From assembly GCA_018228705.1 (NCBI GenBank), contig CP073694.1, forward strand, positions 2,914,001-2,978,000: 64,000 bases of DNA, given 5' to 3'. The DNA is from Dysosmobacter sp. Marseille-Q4140. Lineage in GTDB: Bacteria > Bacillota > Clostridia > Oscillospirales > Oscillospiraceae. The notes under the pieces were generated by a model, which saw nothing but the letters and a program-made list of their open reading frames with translations, was not told where the DNA came from and ran no database searches. Below, piece after piece: positions 1-7,207 of this stretch. Made by a program: the position numbers and the translations under genes. Position 1 is the first letter of the stretch, and every line of letters begins with the position of its first letter.

Positions 1-2
1 TG

Positions 3-359
3 CCCGGAGGGCGGACGCTGGAGGAGGTCATGGGCTTCCCCTGCCAGGTCTTTATGGGGAGCTATATTGGCACAGGCGTATACGGCGTAGATTCCCCGAA
101 TGAATTGACATTCCCGTTCAAACCAAAGGCCGTTGTTATTGGGACAAATATGGAGGCGAGTGAGACCTATAATCAAACTTCATACCTTTGGCTGTATGGA
201 ATGAAGCGAGGGCAGATCAGCTCATCTCCCCAACAATACGAAATTTTGAATTGGGAGGACAATACCCTCTCCTGGTACTATTTCCAAGGAGATGCGTATG
301 GAGCAAATCGTCAGTTTAACGCGCAAGGAGTCGGGTATTTTTATGCGGCATTTGGCTGA
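3..359 (+). CDS. phage tail protein, C-terminal part (5' end outside window)
   Basis: The reading frame is open from the first bases of the window, so the gene starts upstream and only about the last 118 residues are seen. The GTGVYG and LTFPFKPKAVVIG pattern is a short motif I know from the C-terminal ends of Firmicutes phage tail or tail-fibre proteins. The ATG at 30 sits behind an AGGAGG-like stretch, but the frame continues upstream of it, so I do not take it as the start. It lies 15 bp before a tail-assembly-like gene and upstream of the holin and endolysin, as expected at the end of a tail module. The exact role (fibre, baseplate or receptor-binding) cannot be told from this fragment. 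Confidence 0.6.
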   Translation, partial: PGGRTLEEVMGFPCQVFMGSYIGTGVYGVDSPNELTFPFKPKAVVIGTNMEASETYNQTSYLWLYGMKRGQISSSPQQYEILNWEDNTLSWYYFQGDAYGANRQFNAQGVGYFYAAFG

Positions 360-374
360 GAGAGGAGGAACATC

Positions 375-1031
375 ATGCAGTATGTAAAAGCAACGCCCAA
401 TACCTCCGGGGCCTATCCGGCCCCGCGGAGTATCCCCTTTCCCGGCTGCCTCTCTCTGACTGACGGGCAGGCGGAGACGCTGGTGCAGTATAACGGCTTT
501 GTGACCATCACTCAGGAGCCGGACCCGGAGATCGAGACCTCCACCGTGACGGTAACGCCCGATCTGGAGGCCTGGGAGGCCTGGAAGGCTGCCCAGCCGG
601 ACCCGATGGACGGCCTGCGGGCCGCAAAAGAGGACGCGCTCTCCGCAGCCTGCAACGCCGCCATCGTGGCGGGCATGGACGTGGAGACCAGCCAGGGGGC
701 GGAGCATTTCAGCCTCCAGGAAACTGACCAGATCAACCTGACCACCGCTCTCTCCGCCGTGCAGGCCGGGGCCGCCGGATATCCCTATCATGCGGACGGT
801 CAGCTGTGCCGCATGTTCTCAGCAGCGGAGATCCAGGCCATTGCGCAAGCGTCTATCGAGCACAAACTGTACCACACGACCCTGTGCAACCACCTTTTGA
901 CGTGGGCGCGGAGAGCGGAGACGGCGGAGGAGCTGGAGGGCATCGCCTACACGGCGGAGGGCCTGCCGGAGGATCTGGCGGCCAATATGGCCCAGGTGCT
1001 GGCGGCGGCCGGGGGCGGCGCCGATGCGTGA
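375..1031 (+). CDS. phage tail fibre assembly-like protein (DUF4376-like C-terminus)
   Basis: A 218-residue protein starting after a GAGAGGAGG ribosome binding site. The N-terminal ~60 residues are proline-rich. The C-terminal half, with a glutamine/aspartate segment near residues 110-125 and an alpha-helical end, resembles the DUF4376 domain found beside phage tail fibres, where such proteins are thought to act in fibre assembly. It follows the tail protein and its stop codon overlaps the next gene by 8 bp, so the two are probably translationally coupled. The family call rests on pattern memory; a plain hypothetical tail-region protein is the alternative. Confidence 0.55.
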   Translation: MQYVKATPNTSGAYPAPRSIPFPGCLSLTDGQAETLVQYNGFVTITQEPDPEIETSTVTVTPDLEAWEAWKAAQPDPMDGLRAAKEDALSAACNAAIVAGMDVETSQGAEHFSLQETDQINLTTALSAVQAGAAGYPYHADGQLCRMFSAAEIQAIAQASIEHKLYHTTLCNHLLTWARRAETAEELEGIAYTAEGLPEDLAANMAQVLAAAGGGADA

Positions 1032-1491
1032 GACAGGATTGGCATCTGCGGGCCGCCGGGCAGTCCGGGGTGTGGAGATCACCCTTTGGCGGATCTGCGC
1101 CTGGTGCTGCTGCGGGATCCTGTACGGCGGCCTGGAGATCCTTTGGCGGGGATATACCCACTGGACCATGGTGGCTCTGGCGGCGGCGATCTCCATTCCC
1201 CTGGACATCGCCAACGACACCGTCATTCCCTGGCGGACGCCGCTGTGGGTCCAGGCCGTCATCGGGGGCAGCGTCATCACGGCGGCGGAGTTCGCGGTGG
1301 GGTGCGTGGTCAATCTGTGGCTGGGCTGGGGCGTCTGGGACTACTCCGGTTTGCCGCTCAACCTGCTGGGGCAGATCTGCCCCCGGTTCTGGGCGCTGTG
1401 GGTGGCCCTGGCCGGGCCGGTGATCGTGATGTTTGACTTCGTGGCCTTTTGGTCCGGCAGAGGCCCGAGGCCCAGGTACAAATTGACATGA
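1024..1491 (+). CDS. multi-pass membrane protein, putative ABC-transporter type IV family (PF06541-like)
   Basis: A 155-residue protein with about four hydrophobic segments (near residues 22-40, 45-65, 75-98 and 120-140). The motif WDYSGLPLNLLGQICPRFW near residue 105 is the hallmark of the CmpB-like family PF06541 (consensus W-DYS-x-P-x-N-x-x-G-x-ICP). The family name suggests transport, but no transporter function is established and no ATPase is nearby. It overlaps the tail-assembly gene and precedes the holin, so it belongs to the phage late operon. A role in lysis or envelope modification during infection is inference only. Confidence 0.65.
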   Translation: MRETGLASAGRRAVRGVEITLWRICAWCCCGILYGGLEILWRGYTHWTMVALAAAISIPLDIANDTVIPWRTPLWVQAVIGGSVITAAEFAVGCVVNLWLGWGVWDYSGLPLNLLGQICPRFWALWVALAGPVIVMFDFVAFWSGRGPRPRYKLT

Positions 1492-1507
1492 AAAGGAGGG
1501 GGAACCA

Positions 1508-1816
1508 ATGAACACGGAAGTGGTCTGTGCTTTGATCGCGGGCGCAGCAACTGTGTTGGCAGCACTGGCGGAGTGCCGGGTGAGAATCAGCACCAAGAGG
1601 ACGGAAGTCCGAGCACAGCGTCGGGAGAAGGAGAGCCGGCTTGCAATGGAACTGATGTATGCGAATTGCTCTTTGTCTCTCACAACGGCAAAAAAACTGG
1701 CAGGGCTACATACCAACGGTGATGTGGAGGAGGCGATGACAGCTGCGGACAATGCCAAAGAGGCGTATGTCAACTTTGTCCGGGATGAGGCTGCCCGGAA
1801 TTTCAGTAAAGTGTAA
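1508..1816 (+). CDS. small phage membrane-anchored protein
   Basis: A 102-residue protein behind a strong GGAGGGGGA ribosome binding site. It has one hydrophobic segment at residues 4-20, then a charged helical region rich in Arg, Lys and Glu (about 28-50) and an amphipathic C-terminus. This is the shape of a small single-span phage protein with a cytoplasmic tail; it lies in the late operon between a membrane protein and the holin. I do not recognise a named family. An accessory lysis role is possible but not shown. Confidence 0.6.
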   Translation: MNTEVVCALIAGAATVLAALAECRVRISTKRTEVRAQRREKESRLAMELMYANCSLSLTTAKKLAGLHTNGDVEEAMTAADNAKEAYVNFVRDEAARNFSKV

Positions 1817-1853
1817 TACCGGCACAGCCGGCAATTTGAAAGGAGTACATATC

Positions 1854-2294
1854 ATGAAGAGCAACACTGAAATCATTCGCGAGGGCCAGGAGCAGGGCAA
1901 AACCAATGCGGAGATCAGCGCCGATCTGGCGGCGGCCGGTTATACCACCAATCTGGAGCGGGACCGGACCGGCAATGCCTGGGTGGTCCTGGACGAAAGC
2001 AATCACGAGCCGATCACCGTGGAGGACGGCAAGATCGTCGACGGCTCTCTGATCGACGAGATGTACGACATCATCTATGAGGGCCGGAAGTGGCACACCG
2101 CGCCGGACTGCACCACGCTGGTGGAGGGCCCCGGCATTCCCGACATCCAGGAGCGGGAGAAGCTGCCCGACGAGCCTGACGAGAAGATCCACCGCGAGCG
2201 GGCCGGTCAGAAGATCATCCAGCGGACCAAGAAGGGCACCTATCTGACGACCTATGACGCGGATGGCTCCGCTTCGCTGAAGCTGATCAAGTAA
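1854..2294 (+). CDS. hypothetical phage protein
   Basis: A 146-residue hydrophilic, acidic protein. I chose the ATG at 1854, which follows AAAGGAG at a normal spacing; the longer frame from 1752 would overlap the upstream gene by 65 bp. The N-terminus (NTEIIREGQEQGKTNAEISA) looks like a short helical unit seen in phage proteins that count on repeated NxEI motifs; the middle has VEDGKIVDGSLIDEMYDI. No signal peptide or membrane segment is visible. It sits directly before the holin. Function unknown. Confidence 0.6.
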   Translation: MKSNTEIIREGQEQGKTNAEISADLAAAGYTTNLERDRTGNAWVVLDESNHEPITVEDGKIVDGSLIDEMYDIIYEGRKWHTAPDCTTLVEGPGIPDIQEREKLPDEPDEKIHRERAGQKIIQRTKKGTYLTTYDADGSASLKLIK

Positions 2295-2307
2295 GGGAGG
2301 AAATCAT

Positions 2308-2523
2308 ATGAGCGACAAGGCAAAGCTGTGGCTCAAAGCGGCGGGCGTCCGGGCGGTCAAGACGATCGCTCAGACCGCCGTGGCCACCATCGGCACCAGC
2401 GCCATGCTGGGCGACGTCAACTGGGTCGCGGTAGCATCTGCGTCCATTCTGGCGGGCGTGCTGTCCATCCTGACCAGCGTGGCGGGTCTGCCGGAGGTAG
2501 AGATTCAGTCGGGCGCGAATTGA
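2308..2523 (+). CDS. phage holin, r1t type
   Basis: A 71-residue protein with two hydrophobic segments (about residues 18-36 and 40-60) separated by a short turn. Phrases such as KLWLKAAGVRAVKTIAQTA and ASILAGVLSILTSVAGLPEV are typical of the r1t-like holin family (PF16945). Holins permeabilise the membrane at the end of infection so that the endolysin reaches the peptidoglycan. It has a GGGAGG ribosome binding site and lies immediately upstream of the endolysin, the classic holin-endolysin order. Confidence 0.88.
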   Translation: MSDKAKLWLKAAGVRAVKTIAQTAVATIGTSAMLGDVNWVAVASASILAGVLSILTSVAGLPEVEIQSGAN

Positions 2524-2530
2524 GGCCCCG

Positions 2531-2568
2531 GGCCGGAGATGCGCAAAAAGCGCCTCCGGCCTTTCTTT
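2531..2568 (+). terminator. hairpin with T-rich tail between holin and endolysin
   Basis: Arms at 2531-2544 and 2550-2561 can pair (GGCCGGAG with CTCCGGCC, plus GCGC with GCGC) around an A-rich loop, followed by TTTCTTT. It looks like an intrinsic terminator or attenuator that would limit endolysin expression relative to holin. Confidence 0.6.
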
Positions 2569-2584
2569 AAGAGGGGGTAACGCA

Positions 2585-3781
2585 ATGGTACATATCGAGC
2601 GGACGCCGCTCTCCTCCATCCGGCGGGCGGCGGTCTATGTGAACAGTGAAAAAAAGCCCCTCCGCGAGATCGTGGAGGAGCAGCGGCCGGACATCGCCCT
2701 GGCGGCGGCCTTTTACAGCCCGGCCAAATGGGCGCCGGTGTGCCCGGTAAAGGCGGACGGAGAGATCCTGTGGAGCTCTCCCAGGGACCACTACTGGGCG
2801 CTGGCCTGGGATACCGGCCCCGACGTGTCGGAGGCGCTGGTGCCGCCCGGGGGCAGCTGCGGCCGGGCCAACTACGTGGCCAACTGCCTGCTGGTCCGGG
2901 AGGGGATGCCCCAGCCGGAGCTGCACTACAACGCCGACGTGGGCGGCCGCAGGGGCCGGGTGGCCGTGGGCCTGACGGATACCGAATGGATCACCTACGG
3001 CGCCGCAGACGGCTCCGGAGGGGCCTGCACGCCGGAGCAGCTGCGGGACTGTATGGCCGGGCTGGGCTGCCGGTTCGCTGTCATGATGGACGGCGGCGGA
3101 AAGGTGAACGTGTACGTGGCGGCAGCGGGGGTGCTGATGGAGGGGAGGGATCCCAGCCAGACGCTGATCCTGCTGTGGCTGAATACGGATGAGGAGGATC
3201 ATGCGATGGGTGTGAAAACCTATTCTGTCAAAAGCGACGGTAGCAAATATCTGTCGGCGAATTTCAAAGTCAGCGAATTCAAGTGCAACGACGGCTCCGA
3301 CGCGGTGAAGATCTCCGACGAGCTGGTGGACCTGCTGCAGAAGATCCGGGACCACTTCGGCAAGCCGGTCGTCATCAACTCCGGCTACCGGACGAGCAGC
3401 TATAATGCAAAGGTCGGGGGCGCCTCCAGATCGCAGCATCTGCTGGGCACGGCGGCGGACATCACCGTCTCCGGAGCGGCCCCGCTGGAGATCGCCCGGT
3501 ATGCGGAGTTCCTGATGCCGGATTGCGGCGGCATCGGTGTGTACCAGACCTTCTGCCATGTGGATGTCCGATCGACCCGCAGCCGGTGGGACAGCCGCAG
3601 CGGCAAGGAGGTCGTGGTCAGCGGGTGGCCGGGCTACTCCGAGGAGACGGAGCTGGCGGAGGCTTGGGTGAAAGCCAATGGGATCATGTCTGGATATTCC
3701 GACGGCGAGATGCACCTGGATGATCCCGTGACGCGGAAGCAGCTGATGCTGGTGGCATATCGGCTGGGGCAGCTGCGTTGA
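2585..3781 (+). CDS. endolysin: NAGPA-like domain fused to M15 peptidase with SLH-like tail
   Basis: A 398-residue protein. Residues ~10-200 resemble the phosphodiester glycosidase (NAGPA) fold, with MDGGGKVNVYV near residue 170 matching its conserved DGGGS-type motif. Residues ~208-340 form an M15 D,D-peptidase: SQHLLGTAADI supplies His285 and Asp292 and CHVDVR supplies His325 as likely zinc ligands. The last ~45 residues (AEAWVKANGIMSGYSDGEM) look like one S-layer-homology repeat, a possible wall-binding element. The enzyme should cleave peptidoglycan cross-links or stems. It follows the holin and ends the phage late operon. The linker hides an excellent internal start site (separate entry), so two products are likely. 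Confidence 0.85.
   Translation: MVHIERTPLSSIRRAAVYVNSEKKPLREIVEEQRPDIALAAAFYSPAKWAPVCPVKADGEILWSSPRDHYWALAWDTGPDVSEALVPPGGSCGRANYVANCLLVREGMPQPELHYNADVGGRRGRVAVGLTDTEWITYGAADGSGGACTPEQLRDCMAGLGCRFAVMMDGGGKVNVYVAAAGVLMEGRDPSQTLILLWLNTDEEDHAMGVKTYSVKSDGSKYLSANFKVSEFKCNDGSDAVKISDELVDLLQKIRDHFGKPVVINSGYRTSSYNAKVGGASRSQHLLGTAADITVSGAAPLEIARYAEFLMPDCGGIGVYQTFCHVDVRSTRSRWDSRSGKEVVVSGWPGYSEETELAEAWVKANGIMSGYSDGEMHLDDPVTRKQLMLVAYRLGQLR
3191..3208 (+). promoter_or_regulatory. internal ribosome binding site and ATG inside the endolysin gene
   Basis: GAGGAGG at 3191-3197 stands 8 bases before an in-frame ATG at 3206 (residue 208 of the long protein), exactly where the M15 domain begins. Initiation here would give a 191-residue M15 peptidase without the NAGPA-like domain. 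Confidence 0.6.
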
Positions 3782-3822
3782 GAAGTATGATGCAAAAATT
3801 TCATCTTTAATTTCACTTTTTT

Positions 3823-3893
3823 GGAGGTGGGTGCTACTGCGACAGTCGGTTTGCTGGTTTCGGACCAGGGTTCAACTCCCCCCACCTCCACCA
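3823..3893 (+). other. tmRNA (ssrA) 3'-end remnant, probable phage attachment site
   Basis: The stretch 3857-3893 (TTTCGGAC, then GGGTTCAACTCCC, then CACCTCCACCA) reads like the T-arm and acceptor 3' end of tmRNA. A GGAGGTG at 3823-3829 could pair with CACCTCC, but the T-stem has two mismatches and no D- or anticodon arm forms, so it is not a working tRNA. Its position directly after the endolysin fits the attachment-site copy left at the lysis end of a phage that integrates into ssrA. The intact ssrA would be at the other end, outside the window. Confidence 0.7.
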
Positions 3894-3901
3894 TAAAAGC
3901 A

Positions 3902-3948
3902 AAACAGTATAGATGCCGTAGGCCAGAAGCCTACGGCATCAACTGTTT
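3902..3948 (+). terminator. strong inverted repeat after the attachment remnant
   Basis: Perfect 12-bp arms 3912-3923 and 3929-3940 with a 5-base loop, extended by AAACAGT/ACTGTTT. In this place it could be the original ssrA terminator. A proper T-run is missing, so termination is uncertain. Confidence 0.5.
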
Positions 3949-4012
3949 CCGGGCTTTTCCCCCTCGAAAATTCACCGATGATTCCATAGATGCCAACCAC
4001 TGTTTTCCCCTA

Positions 4013-4041
4013 ACTGGTGGGACTCGAACCCCCTTCTACTC
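4013..4041 (-). other. tRNA T-arm-like fragment
   Basis: Read on the minus strand, GGGGGTTCGAGTCCCACC matches the tRNA T-arm consensus, but no complete cloverleaf can be drawn. It is flanked by 7-bp arms GCCAACC (3992-3998) and GGTTGGC (4045-4051). It may be a second attachment-site fragment, at the edge of the conjugative-element remnant. Weak evidence. Confidence 0.3.
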
Positions 4042-4070
4042 AGAGGTTGGCAAAATCAAAACCATGTGGT

Positions 4071-4103
4071 GCCCTTTTTGAAGCAGTATTTTTCAAAAAG
4101 GGC
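4071..4103. repeat. 12-bp inverted repeat
   Basis: Perfect arms 4071-4082 and 4092-4103 (GCCCTTTTTGAA and its complement) with a 9-base loop, 25 bp before the next gene. The T/A tracts would allow termination in either direction or an operator role. Confidence 0.5.
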
Positions 4104-4128
4104 GCTAAGATTCAGGAGGTAACACAAG

Positions 4129-4803
4129 ATGGATAGAGAACAATTTTTCCGAGAGCTTTGCACGGTGCTTGGACGAGAAGGTTTCACCACACAGCCGGAG
4201 CAGGATGACCTCCTCCCGGTGGAATGGGACAGCCGTCCTCTCTGCCGAATCACAGAAGGTGGCGGGGTTCGCTACTGGCAAGAGGATGTGGCCACTTCGG
4301 AACGGAACCAGGCCTGTGAGCGGGCCACCAATTTGGCCTGCATGGTACAGGAGTACATGACCTTGATGGAACAGGCTCCCCCGCTGAAGGCTCAGGGGTT
4401 GTCGGGAGATTTCAGGGTGCTGGCTGATTTCAATGGAACGGTTCTGGCCGGACATCCGACCCAATATGGTGTCCACTTTATCACCTGGGACTGGAACTTT
4501 GACCGTACAGGTCTTAACTACGGACGCTACTTTCAGGAAAACTATTTGGGCGCCAAGCAGGACTTTGCCACCCGTTCCGGTCTCATCTCTAAACAGCAGA
4601 TATTCAATGAGGCACAGCTCACTGAAATTTACCGCTGCTGTGCTGATACCCTGGACGCCGGATTCGATTTGACCTACAACCAGGAGCAATGCATCAAAAG
4701 CGTTCAGGAACAGATCCTGAGCGGAATGCCCAATATCCTGGATCACATCAATGAGCAGGAGCAACACTCTACGGATTCTCAAAGCCAGGAACTGACAATG
4801 TAA
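4129..4803 (+). CDS. conserved hypothetical protein of conjugative elements
   Basis: A 224-residue soluble protein behind AGGAGG. Landmarks are DREQFFRELCTVLGREGF at the N-terminus, LADFNGTVLAGHPTQYGVHF in the middle and LTEIYRCCADTLDAGFDLTYN near the C-terminus. I know near relatives by pattern from Clostridia conjugative elements, next to ArdA and DUF4313/DUF3991 genes as here, but no function is established. No membrane segment or signal peptide. A terminator follows, so it may be its own transcription unit. Confidence 0.7.
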   Translation: MDREQFFRELCTVLGREGFTTQPEQDDLLPVEWDSRPLCRITEGGGVRYWQEDVATSERNQACERATNLACMVQEYMTLMEQAPPLKAQGLSGDFRVLADFNGTVLAGHPTQYGVHFITWDWNFDRTGLNYGRYFQENYLGAKQDFATRSGLISKQQIFNEAQLTEIYRCCADTLDAGFDLTYNQEQCIKSVQEQILSGMPNILDHINEQEQHSTDSQSQELTM

Positions 4804-4810
4804 TACACCG

Positions 4811-4852
4811 AGCGCTGGAGTTTTAGAAGCAAGACTCCGACGCTTTTTTTAT
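4811..4852 (+). terminator. intrinsic terminator
   Basis: Imperfect arms AGCGCTGGAGTTTT and AAGACTCCGACGCT around a short loop, followed by a run of seven T. It lies 8 bp after the preceding stop codon. Confidence 0.75.
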
Positions 4853-4876
4853 TTCACCGAAAGGAGATCACTACCC

Positions 4877-5563
4877 ATGACGCGCCACTTTATGAGAGAT
4901 ACCCCCTTGTACCAGATGGAGCAGATGATGACCCCGCCTCATTTTAAGCCCAGAGGCCACGGCCTGCGCCGCTCCGGATTCCGGTATCAGGCCAAGGATG
5001 TGGACTGTGAATACTGCATGAATTACTCTCGCAGGAACCTCTGCCCTCTGGACCAGTGTATTTGTCTGGGGGAACGGATTGAAACCGGGGCTCTCAGCCT
5101 TGAGGAATTGCTCCGGGACTGTCTCAACAGTAAGCCGAAGATGAGTCTGTGGAGGCGACTGGCACAGCTTCTGTACCAGCAGTCCCTGCAGTTCTTTCGT
5201 ACTGACGAACACCGCAGACGATGGATGCACTGGCGAACACGCTACCACCGATTGTCGCAACGCAACCAGGCAGCGCTGTTTCTCCTGACAGCCTACGATG
5301 ATATTTGGCGCAGGGTGATCTGGAAAGTCGAAGATAATGGCTTCGATTTTGACTCCGTCCGGCTCGCCGGCATCCAGCTGGAGCTTTACAGCGTTTATCA
5401 GGCAGCGAAGGCTATTTCCATCGGCAGCCAAAACATTACCATTGCTGATCTCGCATCCCGTGAACTGGTCACAGATGAGGCGTTCCAACTGATTATCTGC
5501 GCTCTGCTTCTGGCCAAGTACGGTAATGCAATTTCAAATTTAGAAAGAAAGGGTGATTCCTAA
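4877..5563 (+). CDS. conserved conjugative-element protein with N-terminal Cys cluster
   Basis: A 228-residue protein behind AAAGGAG. It carries a cysteine cluster at residues ~38-58 (CEYC, then C-P-x5-C-x-C), spaced like a zinc or iron-sulfur binding knot, followed by a basic, Arg/Trp-rich region around residues 90-125 (WRRLAQL, HRRRWMHWRTRYHR), which could bind nucleic acid. The C-terminal third is helical. Relatives occur beside ArdA in Oscillospiraceae elements. The function is unknown; a DNA-binding accessory role is inference. It is followed after 3 bp by ardA, so they are probably co-transcribed. Confidence 0.65.
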   Translation: MTRHFMRDTPLYQMEQMMTPPHFKPRGHGLRRSGFRYQAKDVDCEYCMNYSRRNLCPLDQCICLGERIETGALSLEELLRDCLNSKPKMSLWRRLAQLLYQQSLQFFRTDEHRRRWMHWRTRYHRLSQRNQAALFLLTAYDDIWRRVIWKVEDNGFDFDSVRLAGIQLELYSVYQAAKAISIGSQNITIADLASRELVTDEAFQLIICALLLAKYGNAISNLERKGDS

Positions 5564-5566
5564 AGC

Positions 5567-6763
5567 ATGATGGAAGCAGTTTTAAGCAATTCGGACCATC
5601 CGGAGTTCGGAGAAGTGACTATTCCGCTTCCCATCCCCAGGGAACAATACGACCACTGCATAGAGCTGGTGAATGCACTTGAAATTGGAAGTGTTGTTGC
5701 CTCCGACTGCCATGTCAATGAGATCTGCAAAGGGGGGCCGGTATTTTATCGTCTGGAGGGGATGCAGGTCAATCTGGACGAGCTGGATTATCTGGCTAAG
5801 CGGCTGGAGAGCTTCGATGTCGGTGAGTACGCACAATTCCAGGCCATGACCGAAAAGCTGGATCTCACCAGTATGAAGGATCTGATCAACCTGACCTTCT
5901 GCTGCCAGCAGGCAACGGTTATTACGGATTTTTCTGACCTGGCAGCCATTGGCCGCAGCCACTATCTGAATACCCACGGTGGATGTGCTAGCACCGAGGA
6001 GTTGGAACATCTGGATGGTGAGGAAACAGCAATTCTTCTGATTGAAGGCAGCGAAGGTACCGTCACGCGCTACGGCGTGGTTTATGACAACGGTATGCAG
6101 CTCTCGCAGCTCTACGATGGAAAGCATCTCCCCGGCTACCACTATGAAGCGGATATGATCATGGTGGGATTGGTTTCCCGGCAGGAACCGGAGAATACCA
6201 AAAATGTCACCTGGATATACCTCCCCGCATCCAAAGGACAAATCGAACGTGCCATACAGCGCAGCGGCATTGTCGATCCCAAGGATATGTGTTTCCGCAT
6301 GGGTGACAGCATGTTCCCGGAGGAAGTGGATGTGGCACTGGACTTTCGCTGTGAAGACATCTATGAACTCAACGAGCTGGCGCAGGCCGTGGGTAAACTC
6401 TCTCATGATGACTGCATCAAACTGGGTGCTGCTGTGAGCATAGCCCGACCGGAATGTGCCAGTCAGATCCGTCATCTGGCCGAGAATCTGGTTCTCTTTG
6501 AGTTTGCCCCCGGCGCTCACACCCCTGCCGAATACGGAAAATACATGATCCAAGAATCCGACCATTTTGAGTACGACCCCAATCTGGACGAGTACTATGA
6601 CTACGAAAGATACGGCCTGCAGCACATGGATCAGGAATCCGGTATGTTCACCAACCGCGGCTACATTGCCTACCAGGGTACGCTGAGTCTGGAGGAATTG
6701 ATGATGGAAGATCCGACCGAAGCACACGAAGCGGAATACGGATTGCAGATGGGAGGAATGTGA
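5567..6763 (+). CDS. ardA: antirestriction protein ArdA, double-domain form
   Basis: A 398-residue protein, about twice the length of classical ArdA (~165). Residues ~1-190 and ~195-390 look like two ArdA units (PF07275); the second ends with AEYGKYMIQES, a tyrosine/aspartate-rich stretch and GYIAYQGTLSLEELM, typical of Firmicutes ArdA. ArdA is an acidic mimic of B-form DNA that binds and inhibits type I restriction enzymes, protecting a mobile element on entry; the very acidic composition agrees. Start: ATG 5567 or the adjacent 5570. It precedes the broken gene at 6767 by 3 bp. Confidence is good for the family, lower for the two-unit reading. Confidence 0.82.
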   Translation: MMEAVLSNSDHPEFGEVTIPLPIPREQYDHCIELVNALEIGSVVASDCHVNEICKGGPVFYRLEGMQVNLDELDYLAKRLESFDVGEYAQFQAMTEKLDLTSMKDLINLTFCCQQATVITDFSDLAAIGRSHYLNTHGGCASTEELEHLDGEETAILLIEGSEGTVTRYGVVYDNGMQLSQLYDGKHLPGYHYEADMIMVGLVSRQEPENTKNVTWIYLPASKGQIERAIQRSGIVDPKDMCFRMGDSMFPEEVDVALDFRCEDIYELNELAQAVGKLSHDDCIKLGAAVSIARPECASQIRHLAENLVLFEFAPGAHTPAEYGKYMIQESDHFEYDPNLDEYYDYERYGLQHMDQESGMFTNRGYIAYQGTLSLEELMMEDPTEAHEAEYGLQMGGM

Positions 6764-6766
6764 ATT

Positions 6767-7207
6767 ATGGCCACCCTCAAAATTAAAGACTTTTTTGGTG
6801 AGGAGGTCACATTACAGCCTCGGCTTGAATTGTACTCTGTCACCGATTTCATGGGGAAAGAAATGCCCGGCCTCGCAGTTGTTCTGGATCAGCTGGGCAG
6901 AACCCCGGAGGAAACAGAACAGTATGCAGTTCTTACCGTGTCCTTCGGGGAATTTATCAGAGTTAAGAACAGCGCATATATCGACACCAATAACTGCTAT
7001 TTTGCACAGCAAATTCTTGAGCAAGGAGTACCGCTACTGCCTGCGCTGCACCCCGTCCCCCGGCGATTACCAAGGATATCTCTACTGCTACGACCTGCGT
7101 CAGCAGCAGATGGCCCATCAGAACAAACCGATTGGCCGAGTGACATTCGCCAGCGGCGAGCAGATGGAGTATCTGGATGGAGAAACATATACTCAATTCT
7201 TCCTTGA
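6767..7207 (+). pseudogene. DUF4313-like protein, frame lost after residue ~84
   Basis: Residues 1-84 (ATLKIKDFFGEEVTLQPRLE, then SVTDFMGKEMPGLAVVL and AYIDTNNCYFAQQILEQG) match the DUF4313 family found after ArdA in Clostridia conjugative elements. From about 7017 the frame reads a Pro/Arg-rich nonsense tail, while the +1 frame continues as protein-like sequence to 7427. Either a frameshift hit one gene or a deletion joined two genes. The gene starts 3 bp after ardA. Confidence 0.6.

Noticed and set aside
3823..3893. Possible functional tRNA gene
   Set aside because: The acceptor can pair, but the T-stem is mismatched and D- and anticodon arms do not form; the tmRNA 3'-end explanation fits better.
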